Assembly (NCBI GenBank): GCA_016793465.1
Contig: JAEUJW010000036.1
Span: forward strand, 124,001 to 188,000
From: Myxococcales bacterium
GTDB taxonomy: Bacteria > Myxococcota > Polyangia > Nannocystales > Nannocystaceae
DNA length: 64,000 bases
Direction of reading: 5' to 3'
Part shown: positions 1 through 8,668 of the stretch, piece after piece
Position numbering within the stretch: the stretch's first letter is position 1
Layout: each line of letters begins with the position of its first letter
Position numbers and translations under genes: made by a program
Notes under the pieces: generated by a model
The model's database searches: none
The model's input: the letters and a program-made list of their open reading frames with translations, nothing else
What the model was told of the DNA's origin: nothing

Positions 1-546
1 GTCCGACTCGATCCTGGCCTCGTCCGTGAGGCCGAACAGGTAGCCAGTGCCGTCCGCGGTGACGGCCGACATCGACCCGCCGGGCAACGTCCGGACGAGG
101 ACGGGCGCGCCCTGCTCGATGCGCTGGCGGTACTCGCCGGGCGAAGTCTCGGTCAGCTCCTCGCCGTCGCCCAGGTGCCGGAGCGTCCAGACCGCGGGCT
201 CGCCGGGCCGCGGGATGCCGGCCCGCGGCGAGCGCTCGATCGCCGGGAGGTCCAGCGACCAGCCGAGGCCGAGGACGCCGGCGCCGCTGCCCGCGTGGTA
301 GTGGAGTGCCAGCTCCGGCGCATGGCCGGCGCGGCCGGGCGGGACGGCGATCGGGTACTCGAGCGACGGGAGGCCGCTCGCGGGGCTCACCTCGTAGGCG
401 CGCCCGAACCCCTCGATCGACGCGGGGCCCTTCGGGATGTTGATGGCGGTGGCGAGCGTGGCGCTGGTGTCGGCCAGCGCGGGCATGGGTGTGAGCAGGG
501 CCCAGAGCCCGAGGAGCAGGGCGCGAGACAGGGGATTCGGCGACAT
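1..546 (-). CDS. SpvB/TcB-like protein, N-terminal part only
   Basis: The gene runs leftward and leaves the window after 182 codons. It begins with a clear signal peptide (hydrophobic stretch followed by ALA at residues 23-25). Residues 50-110 read as the start of the SpvB / Tc-toxin B domain: a segment like SGLPSLEYPIAVPPGRAG, then LxLHYHAGSGAGVLGLGWSL and an IxR-RAGIPR stretch, all typical of the beta-rich N-terminal domain of SpvB, TcaC and TcdB. In Tc toxins this subunit forms, with the RHS-type C subunit, the cocoon that docks on the A pore. It lies 58 bp downstream of the TcA-like lipoprotein gene on the same strand, so the two are probably co-transcribed. The signal peptide is unusual for a Tc B subunit. 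Whether an RHS repeat and toxin tip follow cannot be seen. Confidence 0.8.
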   Translation of the reverse strand, partial: MSPNPLSRALLLGLWALLTPMPALADTSATLATAINIPKGPASIEGFGRAYEVSPASGLPSLEYPIAVPPGRAGHAPELALHYHAGSGAGVLGLGWSLDLPAIERSPRAGIPRPGEPAVWTLRHLGDGEELTETSPGEYRQRIEQGAPVLVRTLPGGSMSAVTADGTGYLFGLTDEARIESD

Positions 547-604
547 GGCGACCTCACGAGGGCGAAGAGATGGGAAGTCCCGCGCCGGGCGCGGGTCGGG
601 GGCG

Positions 605-3600
605 TCACCCGCAGCTCGCGGTGAAAGTGCCCTGGCCTGCCGGCGCGATCGTGCCGGCGCGGTGGTGCAGGCGCAGTACGACGTCGGAGACGTGCGCCAG
701 ATCCAGATCGGCGTTGGCGGGCGACTGCTCAGGCGGCGGGATCGTCAGCGTCCACTGCTCACCGTGCACCGGCCACGCGGCGAAGCCCGCGTTGGGACCG
801 GCCGTGCCCCAGTCCTGCACGCCCGCCTGGATCACCACCTGCTGGCGGTCGAACCCGTAGGGCACGTAGGCCGACCACTGCGGCAGCTCGGCTCCGTCGC
901 AGCGGCGCACGCCCGCGAGTCCCTGGCGTGTCAGCATGACCTCCGCCTCGCGGTCCCCGAGGTAGTCGCCGACGAGCTTGACCTCGATCTTGTCGAGCCG
1001 GTCGTCGCACAGGAGCGTCGAGAACTGCGGGTTCTCGTAGGCCGAGAGCGAGAACGGTAACGCGACCCCGCCGCCCGGGAGCGCGTGCAGCGGGTCGACC
1101 AGGAGCGCGGCGAATTGCTCGGCGGGCGTCGCGGGGCTGCCGTCGACGTCTGGGACGTCGGCCGTGATGCCGAAGATGTCGGCGCGCAGGCTGACCTCGG
1201 TCACGTAGGGCTGGCCGTAGCCGTGTTCGAGGCGATAGTCCTCGGCGATGCCGGCGAGGCAGGCCAGGAGTCCCGCGAGGTCCTCGGGGGCGCGGGCGTT
1301 CGCCAGCTCGTCGCGGAGCGCCGGCAAGTCCTGCCCGACCTCGTACTCGAGGGCGCGCAGCGCCAGATACACGCGACGGATCGCCCGCTCGCGGACCGGC
1401 AGCACGCGGGCCGCCGCCGCGAGGCGAGCGGCGAGGAAGTGCGGCCGGGTGAGCGCGTTGTCGGGGCTGTCCTCGATCATCACCCCGATCACGCGCGCCT
1501 TCTCCTGGGCGAGCGCGGCGGCCTCCTGGTAAGCGCTCTGGAGCGCCGTGATCGCGGCCTGCCGGGCGAGCTTGGCTTCCTCGGTCTCGATCGCCAGGAG
1601 CAGGCCCTCGGCGCGCAGGTTCTTGATCAGCGCGACCGAGGCGGCCCGCTGGCTCTCGAGCTGGCTGTCGCGGATCGCCTGATCGATCTCGGCGTTGATC
1701 GCCATGATCTCCTGATCCTCGCTGCGCTGGAGCTCCTCCTGCGCCGCCTGCAGGCCCGCCTGCCCGAGCACACTGCTGCACTGGTTGTCGGACGACACCG
1801 TCAGGCTCCGCTGCTTCGCGTCGCACTGCTTCACGGCGAGCACGAGGCCGGCGATGTCAGGCGTCGGCACGAAGAAGATCGTCGGGCCGCCGGTCATCTT
1901 CTGGGCGTACTCGGCGCGGCAGCCGGCGGTGATGCTCTCGGCCTCCGCCTGGGCGTTCTCCTGGATCCGACCGCACTCGGCCATCGCCTCGGCCTGCGCG
2001 AGCGCGCTGCGTTCCTCGCCGTACTCGTTCTTGACGTAGAAGATCTGGCCCTGGGCCGCCTCGATCTCGGCGGAGAGGCCGAGCTGGATCTCGACCTCGC
2101 GGGCGAAGCGTTCCTCCTCCACGGCGACCGTGTGCACGTTGTTCTCCGCGGCCTGGCCGGCGTGGCGGATGCGTAGGCCCGCGGCCTCGACCGCCGCCGC
2201 GAGGTCGGCGACCTGCCCGCCGTGCTGACCGCACTGCGCGAGCGCCGGCTCGGTCTCGCCGGGCAGGCTGCCGCACAGCGCCCGGAGCTTCTGGTCGTAG
2301 TCGGTCTCGATCTGCGTCGCGGTCGCCTCGAGCGCGTGGGTCTTCTCCTCGTAGTCCCGCGCGGCCTGCCAGGCGTCGGCGGCGACTTGCTGAAATTGCG
2401 CGACCTCGTCGGTGGCGAGCGCGTGAACGGCGTCGAAGTTGGTCCGGCTCTTGGCGATGTCCTCGGGGCCGAGGGCGATCGGCACGTAGGCCGCGGGGTA
2501 GCCGAACGCACCGGCCTCGGGCGACAGCTCGCCGTGCGCGGCGCGGAGCGACTCCAGCACCGGGCCGAGCGCGTGCAGCTCCGCGACCGCCGACGCGTCC
2601 TCGTCGGCCTCGTCCTGCATGCGCGCGTGCAGCTCGGCGCCCGCGGCGTGCACCGCGATCGCGGCGAGCCGGACCGCGGCGCGGACGTCGTCCGGATGCT
2701 GCCCCGCCCGATGGGCCAGGCGGGACCACAGGACGGTCGCCCGCGCGAAGTCGGCGGTCAGTGGCAGCGCGGCGACCCGGGCCCGCGCCGTTGACATGTC
2801 ATTGTCGTGCTCGTCGATCCAGCCGAGGCCCCCCGGATAGGTCGGCGCCAGGAGGGGTGCCAGCGCGGCGGCCAGCGCCTCGCGGCTCGCGTCGAGGATC
2901 TGGACCTCGCGCCCGAGCGCGTCCGGGGCGGGCTCGCCGACCTCGTCGCGGAAGGCGAGCGCCGCGTCGACCTCCGCCTCGGTGCCGAGCAGGCCCGCGG
3001 CGAATGCCTCGTCCGCGGCGAAGATCGCGGCCGCGGCACGGAGCGCCTCGCCCCACGGGCCGGGGTAGTCGGCGCTGCCGCGACGCTCGAGCGCGTGGGC
3101 GCAGCGGAGCGCCGCGAGATCGAGGCACGTCCGGCCGTCCATGTCGTAGACCGGCGCGTCGGCGGTGCAGTCGTCCCACGTCCACGCGCCCGCGGGCGGC
3201 GAGACGTCGCCGCCCTGCAGCGGGGCGAGCACGTCCTGCACGTTGTAGGCGGCGGCCCGCAGGGCGACGCCGCACGACATCATGTCGTCCGACGCGCAGA
3301 CCCCGTCCTTGCAGGCGTCGCACGCGGGCTCCGGGTCCGGCAGCTTCGCGGCGGTGCCGTAGGCCGTGCCGAGGCCCTCGCACGCGTCCTGGTCGAGCCC
3401 CGGCGGCGCGAGCCAGCCCGGCGGCGACGCGTCCGCGGGGATGAAGTCGGGGGCGTGGACGATGCCGGTGATGGGTCCCTGGCGCCGGAGCGCGAAGGCG
3501 CCGGCCAACTCCACCAGCGCCGCGCGAAGGCCGGTGATCGTCTCGGTCGCGGTCCCCTCGATCCCATCCGCCGTGCGGGTGCCCGTCAGCACGAGCACGC

Positions 3601-4495
3601 GCCCCAGCTCGCGCGACAGGGGGCTTTGCCGCCAGCTCTCGGCCGGGAGGCGGTCGCGCAGCTCGATGGTCACCCCGCCGTCCTCGGCCCAGGTGCCCGT
3701 GAGCGCGAGCGGCTGCGGCCACAGGAGGCTCGCGTCGTTGTCGACGCGGCCGACGACCGTGCCGTCGGCGCGGAAGTCGAGATCGAGGACGAGCTCGCTG
3801 CTACCGAGGCTCACGTCGCCCGCCGTGAAGCTGACCGCGCCGCCGAAGTGTCCGGCCTCAGGCTCCGCCGGGATCTCGATCGTCCACAGGAGGCTCCCGC
3901 TGCTGGTGATGACCTGGACCGGCAGCACGCGGTCGTCCGGGCCGAGCGCGTGGAGGTCGACCTGCACCGCCAGCTCGGCCTCGCCGCCCGGGGCGAGCGA
4001 CCTCACGGCCTTGTCGAACATGAGCGCCGTGTGGGCGGCGGCGAGGCGGTAGTCCAGCGACGCGTCGCCTCCGTTCTTCAGGGCGGTGCGGGCCTCGGTC
4101 CCCGCCGCGGGGAGGACGGTCTGCCGCTCGCCGAGCACCGCCGAGCCCGCGATCGGGCGGGGCGGTGCGGCGTCATCCTCGGCCTGGCAGCGCCCGTGCG
4201 GGTCGCATGTCTGACCCGCGTCGCATCCGGACGCGTCCACGCAGCCGGAGACGCAGATCCGCAGCTCGCAGAATGCGGCCGCGGGGCAATCGGCGTCGAC
4301 CTGACACGCCGCGCCGTCCTCCTCGGAGAGTTCCGGCGGCCCCGGATCGGGATCCGGCTCGGGCGGTCCGGACTCGGATCCAGCTTCGGGCGGCGTCCCG
4401 CTCGTCGTGGTGTCGTCCTGCACGACGTCGCCGGACGTGCAGGCCAGAGTGAGAAGAGAGACCGCCAGCGCGGCCCGGACCATCGGATCGTTCAT
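605..4495 (-). CDS. Large lipoprotein resembling a Tc-toxin A (TcA) subunit
   Basis: About 1,296 residues. The N-terminus has a lipobox (LTLAC), then an acidic Pro/Gly/Ser linker and a Cys-rich knot (roughly residues 60-110, pattern CxxDADC-CxxRxCVxGC). A beta-rich part follows (about 110-340), then mostly alpha-helical sequence with long coiled coils at roughly 690-1000. These are interrupted near residue 860 by a hydrophobic piece (IFFVPTPDIAGLVLAV) that could be a pore-helix tip. The last 150 residues end in LAHVSDVVLRLHHRA, very like the SDVILHIRYTA ending of the TcA TcB-binding domain. The gene lies directly upstream of an SpvB/TcB-like gene. The ATG at 4495 (a GTG at 4498 is the alternative) sits behind GGAGC. 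I infer a surface-anchored, divergent TcA; it is about half the usual TcA length, and receptor-binding domains are not obvious. Confidence 0.65.
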   Translation of the reverse strand: MNDPMVRAALAVSLLTLACTSGDVVQDDTTTSGTPPEAGSESGPPEPDPDPGPPELSEEDGAACQVDADCPAAAFCELRICVSGCVDASGCDAGQTCDPHGRCQAEDDAAPPRPIAGSAVLGERQTVLPAAGTEARTALKNGGDASLDYRLAAAHTALMFDKAVRSLAPGGEAELAVQVDLHALGPDDRVLPVQVITSSGSLLWTIEIPAEPEAGHFGGAVSFTAGDVSLGSSELVLDLDFRADGTVVGRVDNDASLLWPQPLALTGTWAEDGGVTIELRDRLPAESWRQSPLSRELGRVLVLTGTRTADGIEGTATETITGLRAALVELAGAFALRRQGPITGIVHAPDFIPADASPPGWLAPPGLDQDACEGLGTAYGTAAKLPDPEPACDACKDGVCASDDMMSCGVALRAAAYNVQDVLAPLQGGDVSPPAGAWTWDDCTADAPVYDMDGRTCLDLAALRCAHALERRGSADYPGPWGEALRAAAAIFAADEAFAAGLLGTEAEVDAALAFRDEVGEPAPDALGREVQILDASREALAAALAPLLAPTYPGGLGWIDEHDNDMSTARARVAALPLTADFARATVLWSRLAHRAGQHPDDVRAAVRLAAIAVHAAGAELHARMQDEADEDASAVAELHALGPVLESLRAAHGELSPEAGAFGYPAAYVPIALGPEDIAKSRTNFDAVHALATDEVAQFQQVAADAWQAARDYEEKTHALEATATQIETDYDQKLRALCGSLPGETEPALAQCGQHGGQVADLAAAVEAAGLRIRHAGQAAENNVHTVAVEEERFAREVEIQLGLSAEIEAAQGQIFYVKNEYGEERSALAQAEAMAECGRIQENAQAEAESITAGCRAEYAQKMTGGPTIFFVPTPDIAGLVLAVKQCDAKQRSLTVSSDNQCSSVLGQAGLQAAQEELQRSEDQEIMAINAEIDQAIRDSQLESQRAASVALIKNLRAEGLLLAIETEEAKLARQAAITALQSAYQEAAALAQEKARVIGVMIEDSPDNALTRPHFLAARLAAAARVLPVRERAIRRVYLALRALEYEVGQDLPALRDELANARAPEDLAGLLACLAGIAEDYRLEHGYGQPYVTEVSLRADIFGITADVPDVDGSPATPAEQFAALLVDPLHALPGGGVALPFSLSAYENPQFSTLLCDDRLDKIEVKLVGDYLGDREAEVMLTRQGLAGVRRCDGAELPQWSAYVPYGFDRQQVVIQAGVQDWGTAGPNAGFAAWPVHGEQWTLTIPPPEQSPANADLDLAHVSDVVLRLHHRAGTIAPAGQGTFTASCG

Positions 4496-4623
4496 CACGG
4501 CAATGCGCTCCTACCCGCGCCGAGGCGGCGCGGAGGACAGGGGTTCGGATGTCGGCGGCGGTTGCCGCCCGGGGGCCGCAGGCAGTCCGCGGCCTTGTGG
4601 GTGAGGCCGGCGGAGCAGGCCTA

Positions 4624-5118
4624 TCAGGATGCACGGAGGCGGCGGGCCGCCTGGTGGACGTCGTCCGCGAGTTGCTGCGCCTCGGCCTCCGTGAAGGGCA
4701 TCGCGCCCGCCGGCAGGAGCGACGCGGGAACGAAGCGGACGTCGTCGGGCCCCCGCTGGAGCTCGTATACACGACCGGCGTGCACGTGGAAGAGGCGGGT
4801 GCGCCAGGCGTAGAAGTCGGCGATGTGCAGCTCGGGCATGTCTGGTTGCCCGCGCCCGAGCGCATGGGCGGCGCGGGCCATCATCCACAGCTCGGGCTCG
4901 GGGACGTCCCGCGTCGGCTCGGCGTCCGCCGGGAGCTCGCCCGTCTGTTGCAGCATCGCTCGGTGGCCAGGCGCCGCGACCACAAAGGCCCGGCCGTGGT
5001 TGTCGACGAAGAAGGTCCGGGTCCGGGTGGTGTGGAAGCCAGGCAGCGGACGGGCGTCCGCGCACACCTCCACCGTCAGCTCAAAATCCGCCGTAGCGGC
5101 GCTTTGCAAGCCGTTCAT
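4624..5118 (-). CDS. Hypothetical protein, 164 aa
   Basis: I do not recognise a family. The start at 5118 was chosen because GGAGAAACAAGC precedes the ATG. There is no signal peptide or membrane segment. The protein is mixed alpha/beta, with aromatic-rich strands (FFVDNHGRAFVV, YELQRGPDDVRFV) and a C-terminal helix ending in basic residues. It is divergent from the MerR-like gene at 5219. The 100-bp gap between them is AT-rich and holds a perfect inverted repeat, so the gene may be controlled by that regulator. Confidence 0.6.
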   Translation of the reverse strand: MNGLQSAATADFELTVEVCADARPLPGFHTTRTRTFFVDNHGRAFVVAAPGHRAMLQQTGELPADAEPTRDVPEPELWMMARAAHALGRGQPDMPELHIADFYAWRTRLFHVHAGRVYELQRGPDDVRFVPASLLPAGAMPFTEAEAQQLADDVHQAARRLRAS

Positions 5119-5150
5119 GCTTGTTTCTCCTAAACTGTCGACCAACCATA

Positions 5151-5165
5151 ACTTAAAATTTAAGT
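5151..5165. promoter_or_regulatory. Perfect 7-bp inverted repeat, candidate operator
   Basis: ACTTAAA-A-TTTAAGT lies in a locally AT-rich stretch between the divergent genes at 5118 (leftward) and 5219 (rightward). It is the natural place for the MerR-like protein encoded at 5219 to bind. That binding is inference. Confidence 0.5.
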
Positions 5166-5218
5166 TTGCAACCTGAAAAACGTCGCGGCTCCGAGGGATG
5201 ATGTAAGATCGCGCCCAC

Positions 5219-5590
5219 ATGGACGAGGACGACATCTGGGACCCAAAGCCCATGGGCAAGGACTTCGCGACGACCGAGGAAGTCTCCAAGGTCGCGGGGG
5301 TCGAACGCGCGTCGCTCTACGAGTGGGTCCGCGAGGGACTCCTGCCCGCGCCGCGGACGACCGGCGGTCGCGGCATCATCGCCAAGTGGCCGCTCGCCAC
5401 CCTGAAGATCGCCAAGTTCGTCCGCAGTCAGCGCGAGCTGGGGTTCGGGCTGCCCGATCTCCGAGCTCGCATCATCGCCGCCTTCGGCGAGAAGATCACG
5501 ACGATCCTGGCCGAGCCCCGCGGGCCCCGGGCGCGCACCAGGCGGGCAATGGCCAAGAAAAAGGCCGCCAAGCGCCGAACCCGGCGGTAG
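5219..5590 (+). CDS. MerR-like helix-turn-helix regulator, copy 1
   Basis: 123 residues. Residues 17-75 form a MerR-type winged HTH (TTEEVSKVAGVERASLYEW, then LLP-TTGGRG as the wing and a helix with RSQRELGFGLPDLRARI). There is no C-terminal dimerisation coiled coil or effector domain. Instead the protein ends in a strongly basic tail (KKKAAKRRTRR). The next gene, at 5697, is a close paralogue in the same orientation, so this is a tandem duplication. It is divergent from the gene ending at 4624, with a palindrome between them. It probably binds DNA through the HTH, with the tail giving extra non-specific contacts. Confidence 0.75.
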   Translation: MDEDDIWDPKPMGKDFATTEEVSKVAGVERASLYEWVREGLLPAPRTTGGRGIIAKWPLATLKIAKFVRSQRELGFGLPDLRARIIAAFGEKITTILAEPRGPRARTRRAMAKKKAAKRRTRR

Positions 5591-5696
5591 CACCTGGCCC
5601 CCGCTCGGCGAGCTGGCGCGGGAAGGGCGCGAGGAAGTCATTCACGTCGGCCAGGGCGGCCTCGCCGGTGCGTTGCCGGTGTAGCATCGCTGCCTC

Positions 5697-6044
5697 ATGG
5701 CGGAGGAGACCGAGGACAGCCCCCTCACGGACTACGTGAACATCTACCAGGTCATGACGGCCGCGGGGGTCGACAAGCAAGCGCTGGGCGAGTGGGTGCG
5801 GGCGGGACTCCTCCCAAAGCCGCAGTGGACGGGCGGGCGCGGTGTCCTCGGCAAGTGGCCGCGGGTGGCCCTGAAGATCGCCGCGTTCGTCCGCGGCCAG
5901 CGCGAGCTGGGCTTCGGCCTGCAAGACATCCGGGCGCGGCTCGTCGCGGCGTTCGGGGAGAAGGTGCTCGAGGTGCTCGCCGAGCCGCGCCCCCCGAGGG
6001 TCCAGAACAAGAAGAAGCCGGCCAAAAAGCGCGCCAAGCGGTAG
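5697..6044 (+). CDS. MerR-like helix-turn-helix regulator, copy 2
   Basis: 115 residues and closely similar to the protein at 5219. It shares the EWVR-GLLP turn, TGGRG wing, KWP, LKIA-FVR-QRELGFGL and AAFGEK segments, and ends in a comparable basic tail (NKKKPAKKRAKR). The first 15 residues differ between the copies. Like its twin it lacks an effector-binding domain. The 106 bp between the two genes contain no obvious palindrome. Two near-identical DNA-binding modules suggest they may form heterodimers or recognise neighbouring sites; that is inference. Confidence 0.75.
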   Translation: MAEETEDSPLTDYVNIYQVMTAAGVDKQALGEWVRAGLLPKPQWTGGRGVLGKWPRVALKIAAFVRGQRELGFGLQDIRARLVAAFGEKVLEVLAEPRPPRVQNKKKPAKKRAKR

Positions 6045-6116
6045 CAGGCCGCGAGGACCCTCGCCCAAGATCCGCGGGGTCGACGAGCGACCGACCTGCG
6101 GTCTACGCTCGGCGGG

Positions 6117-6677
6117 ATGGCCTCACGGACCGCGAAGACCCCCGCCCGCCGCTATACCGAGACGAAGGTCCCCATCCTCGACAGCCAGCTCGAGCTCAAG
6201 GTGCTGATGGAGGATGCCCGCGACGTCGGGTTGACGGAGCCGGAGTGGGAAGGCGGCGACGGCCCGACGCCCGTCCTCCGGTTTCGCATCGACGGGCGGC
6301 CTTGCCTGGTCGTGCTGCGACCCGACGAGAACGAGGACGATCAGGAGGCCGAGCTGCGCCGGCTTCATCGCGTGCTCCTGCATTTCGTGAAGAATGCGAT
6401 CGAGGCCGCCCGGTCGCGGTTGTTCGGGGTCCGCGAGGCGCTGCTGGCGTGGCACATCACCACCGACGGCAAGATGCTCGGCGAGACGGTGTTCGCCCCC
6501 GTGAGCGCGGGGCGGTCGATCACACTGGCGCTGCCGGAGGCCAAGGCGCCCGCGGCCTCGCGCACGCTGCCGGCGGCCAAGCAACCCGCCGCCCCATCGC
6601 GCGCGCTGCCGGCGGCCAAAGCACCAGCCGCCCCCTCGCGCGCGCTCCCGCCTGGCGGGGGTCGGCGCAAGCCCTGA
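6117..6677 (+). CDS. Hypothetical protein with Ala/Pro repeat tail
   Basis: 186 residues with no family recognised. Residues 15-135 look like a compact alpha/beta domain (RFRIDGRPCLVVLRP strands, then a long helix LLHFVKNAIEAARSRLF and the strand ALLAWHITTDGKMLGE). From about residue 140 the sequence becomes a low-complexity tail built from three copies of a unit like LPAAK-PAAPSRA, ending GGGRRKP. The tail is basic and probably disordered. No signal peptide is seen. The gene stands alone after the MerR-like twins, in the same orientation. Confidence 0.65.
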   Translation: MASRTAKTPARRYTETKVPILDSQLELKVLMEDARDVGLTEPEWEGGDGPTPVLRFRIDGRPCLVVLRPDENEDDQEAELRRLHRVLLHFVKNAIEAARSRLFGVREALLAWHITTDGKMLGETVFAPVSAGRSITLALPEAKAPAASRTLPAAKQPAAPSRALPAAKAPAAPSRALPPGGGRRKP

Positions 6678-7680
6678 CCCGTCGGCGAGGCGGCGTGTAG
6701 AGCGGTCGGGTGCGCGACCGGCGCCGAGGATGGCCGGCCACAGGCGTCGTCGCGACTTCGCCCAATCTTGCAAACGCAACGGGCCCGCGCAGCACCCCCA
6801 CGCAGGGTGGCAGTCGGCGAGTGTGGAGCCCGCGATCTACGCGCCGGCTCCAGGGGGCTTTCGCGCCTGGCGCCGTGTTCCGGTAACGCCCAGCCCCGCG
6901 TTCCGCAGTGCGGAGCGCCACCGACCCGCCACCGCGGGCGCGGCGCCGCTTCGTCGCTGCGGAACGCGGGTGGCCGACGGTGCGCTCGCGGGCGGCGACG
7001 CGGCGACGACGGGGTTGTTGTCGGCGACGGCGACGCGGCCCACGGCGGCGTCGCGGCGGGCCACGCGGCAGCGGCCGGGCGAGCGACGACGCGGCGGTGG
7101 CGGCGGCGGGGCGGGCGGCGGCGCGGCGGCTCGGCGGGCGGCGGCGGCGCGGCGCAGCGGGCGGCGCCCGCCGCCCGAACGTAGCAGGTCGCCGGCATGA
7201 ACGTGGTTGTCGTGCGCGTGGCGGCCCCGCGGCGCCCCGCATCGCGACTTCGCGATACCCCGCGAACTCGAGTGCCCTCCGCCTCGCGCTCCGCGTCACG
7301 ACTCCGCTGCTTGCCTACCCGAGATCGGGCGCCGGCGCGGCAACTCGCCCGTTCGGGCGGTGGGCGGCGGGCGGCCGGTCAGCCGCACGACGAGCCGCAC
7401 GACGAGCCGCACGACGGGCCCCATCGGCGGCCGCAAGACAGGCCCCAATGGCGGCCCCATGACAGGCCACGCCAGCGGCCCCACAACTCGCCCCACAGAC
7501 GGCCGCACCACGATCCGCACAGAGGGCGGCCGTCCTTGGGGCTGCGCCGCCGCACTGGCAGCCACCTATCGTGCGGCCACCGGTGGGGCAGCCGAGCGGC
7601 CGATCGAGGAGTACGTGGGTAGGCCCGGAGGTGTGCCACGCGCGCGCCACGGGAGGCCGCACCCGCGTGTAGCCTCTCGG
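6678..7680. other. Gene-poor, very GC-rich low-complexity region
   Basis: I see no convincing gene here. Open frames exist on both strands, but they encode only Arg/Ala/Pro/Gly-rich sequence as expected of biased composition. Around 7080-7190 the DNA is almost pure GGCGGC-type sequence. Around 7378-7520 it becomes a run of short degenerate repeats (GGCCGCA and GGCCCCA units). It may be an expansion or decayed region at the edge of the mobile part of the window. Confidence 0.5.
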
Positions 7681-7780
7681 CCGGGCCACATCATCGTGTG
7701 GCCCACCCCTCCCGGGCCTCAGCAGCGCACGACCGCACGGCGGCACTGCATGCCGAGCGCCAGGGTGCAGCACGCCCAGC

Positions 7781-7883
7781 GATACCGTATGAACCGTATC
7801 AACTCGCCAGATCACGCGCGAAAACGCCGGTTACATGGCGCCAACACGCTGTGCCCGACCAGTTGATACAGCGATACGGTATC
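7781..7883. repeat. Long interrupted inverted repeat
   Basis: The left arm (7781-7804) and right arm (7861-7883) are inverted copies: GATACCGTAT-n5-GTATCAACT against AGTTGATAC-n4-ATACGGTATC, with a 56-bp loop. The bipartite arms resemble recombinase or replication-protein sites rather than a transcription terminator. I cannot assign a function. Confidence 0.6.
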
Positions 7884-7942
7884 GAATCAGCTTGGCGCGA
7901 ACGAACACAACGACGAATCCGCGCTCGGGAACAGGCCGAATC

Positions 7943-7964
7943 CGGCGGTCGATGTCGACCGCCG
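7943..7964. repeat. Perfect 22-bp palindrome
   Basis: CGGCGGTCGA-TG-TCGACCGCCG, with 10-bp arms and a 2-bp centre. It differs in sequence from the GGGCCACA family nearby but has the same overall length, so it may be an operator for a different dimeric protein. Confidence 0.5.
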
Positions 7965-8082
7965 AGATCGAGGGGGCCGCGACCTCTCGGACGACTGGCC
8001 CCAGGCCGCTGCCGAGCTGGTAGCACCGCGCGGCTTGGCCCAGGAGCAGGAGTCGCCGCGTGATCGCCCAGGTACCGGGTCA

Positions 8083-8570
8083 ATCGGGTTCGCGCACCCA
8101 GCGTCGATGAGCGGGCCACATCATCGTGTGGCCCGTCCAGCAGCGCCGCGCGGGCCACATCATCATGTGGCTGCCCACGTTGGGACGATCTCGAGCAAAA
8201 CGTGCTTCGCCGGGATTTCTGGTGTGCTGGGGCTGGGCCACATCGTCATGTGGCCACACCAGGACCACCTGTAAACGCAGCCGCGTGTGCCGCTCGCCCG
8301 CCGCCTTGCGGTTGCGGCCGCTGCGCGATCGATCGGGTTCACGCACCAGGCGGCGATGGGCGGCCACATCATCGAGCAGCCCGCCCTGCAGCATGGTGCG
8401 GGCCACACCGTCATGTGGCTGCCCACGTTGGGACGATCTCGAGCAAAACGTACTCCGGCAGGATTTCCGGGTGTGCTGGAGCTGGGCCACATCACCATGT
8501 GGCCACACCGAGAACCACCGATGACCGCAGCCGTGTGGGGCGCTCGCCCGCGGCCGCTGAGGACCGATGG
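8083..8570. repeat. Tandem duplication, period about 249 bp
   Basis: Two units (about 8083-8331 and 8332-8570) align throughout: ATCGGGTTC-CGCACC at the start, GGCTGCCCACGTTGGGACGA in the middle, and CGCTCGCCCGC near the end. Each unit carries three of the GGGCCACA palindromes at the same relative positions. The palindrome cores are among the best-conserved parts, which suggests they are the functional element. Confidence 0.8.
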
Positions 8571-8668
8571 CGCGCGGACCTTGGTTGTGCTCGCCTCTGG
8601 GCGCTGTCCCGAGCCGCGCGGACACGCGGTCTGGCGCCACTGACAGCCGCATGAGAATGTGGCCGACA

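Larger units (their letters stand above)
7683..8505. repeat. Family of 22-bp palindromes, candidate partition site
   Basis: Seven copies of a palindrome with consensus GGGCCACATCRTCATGTGGCC lie at 7683-7704, 8113-8134, 8152-8173, 8235-8256, 8360-8383 (right half degenerate), 8400-8421 and 8484-8505. A half site (ATGTGGCC, 8657-8664) sits 5 bp before the parA start. Arms are 8 bp with a short variable centre. Their position directly upstream of a ParA / ribbon-helix-helix gene pair is where type Ib partition loci keep their centromere and autoregulatory operator. That role is inference. Confidence 0.75.

Noticed and set aside
7207..7866. Coding sequence in the low-complexity region before the palindromes
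   Set aside because: The translation is Arg/Pro/Gly/Thr-rich repeats in every frame, with no ribosome site and no protein-like pattern.
8083..8570. A CRISPR array
   Set aside because: Spacings between dyads are irregular, the repeats are palindromic dyads on a two-copy 249-bp unit, and no cas gene is present.
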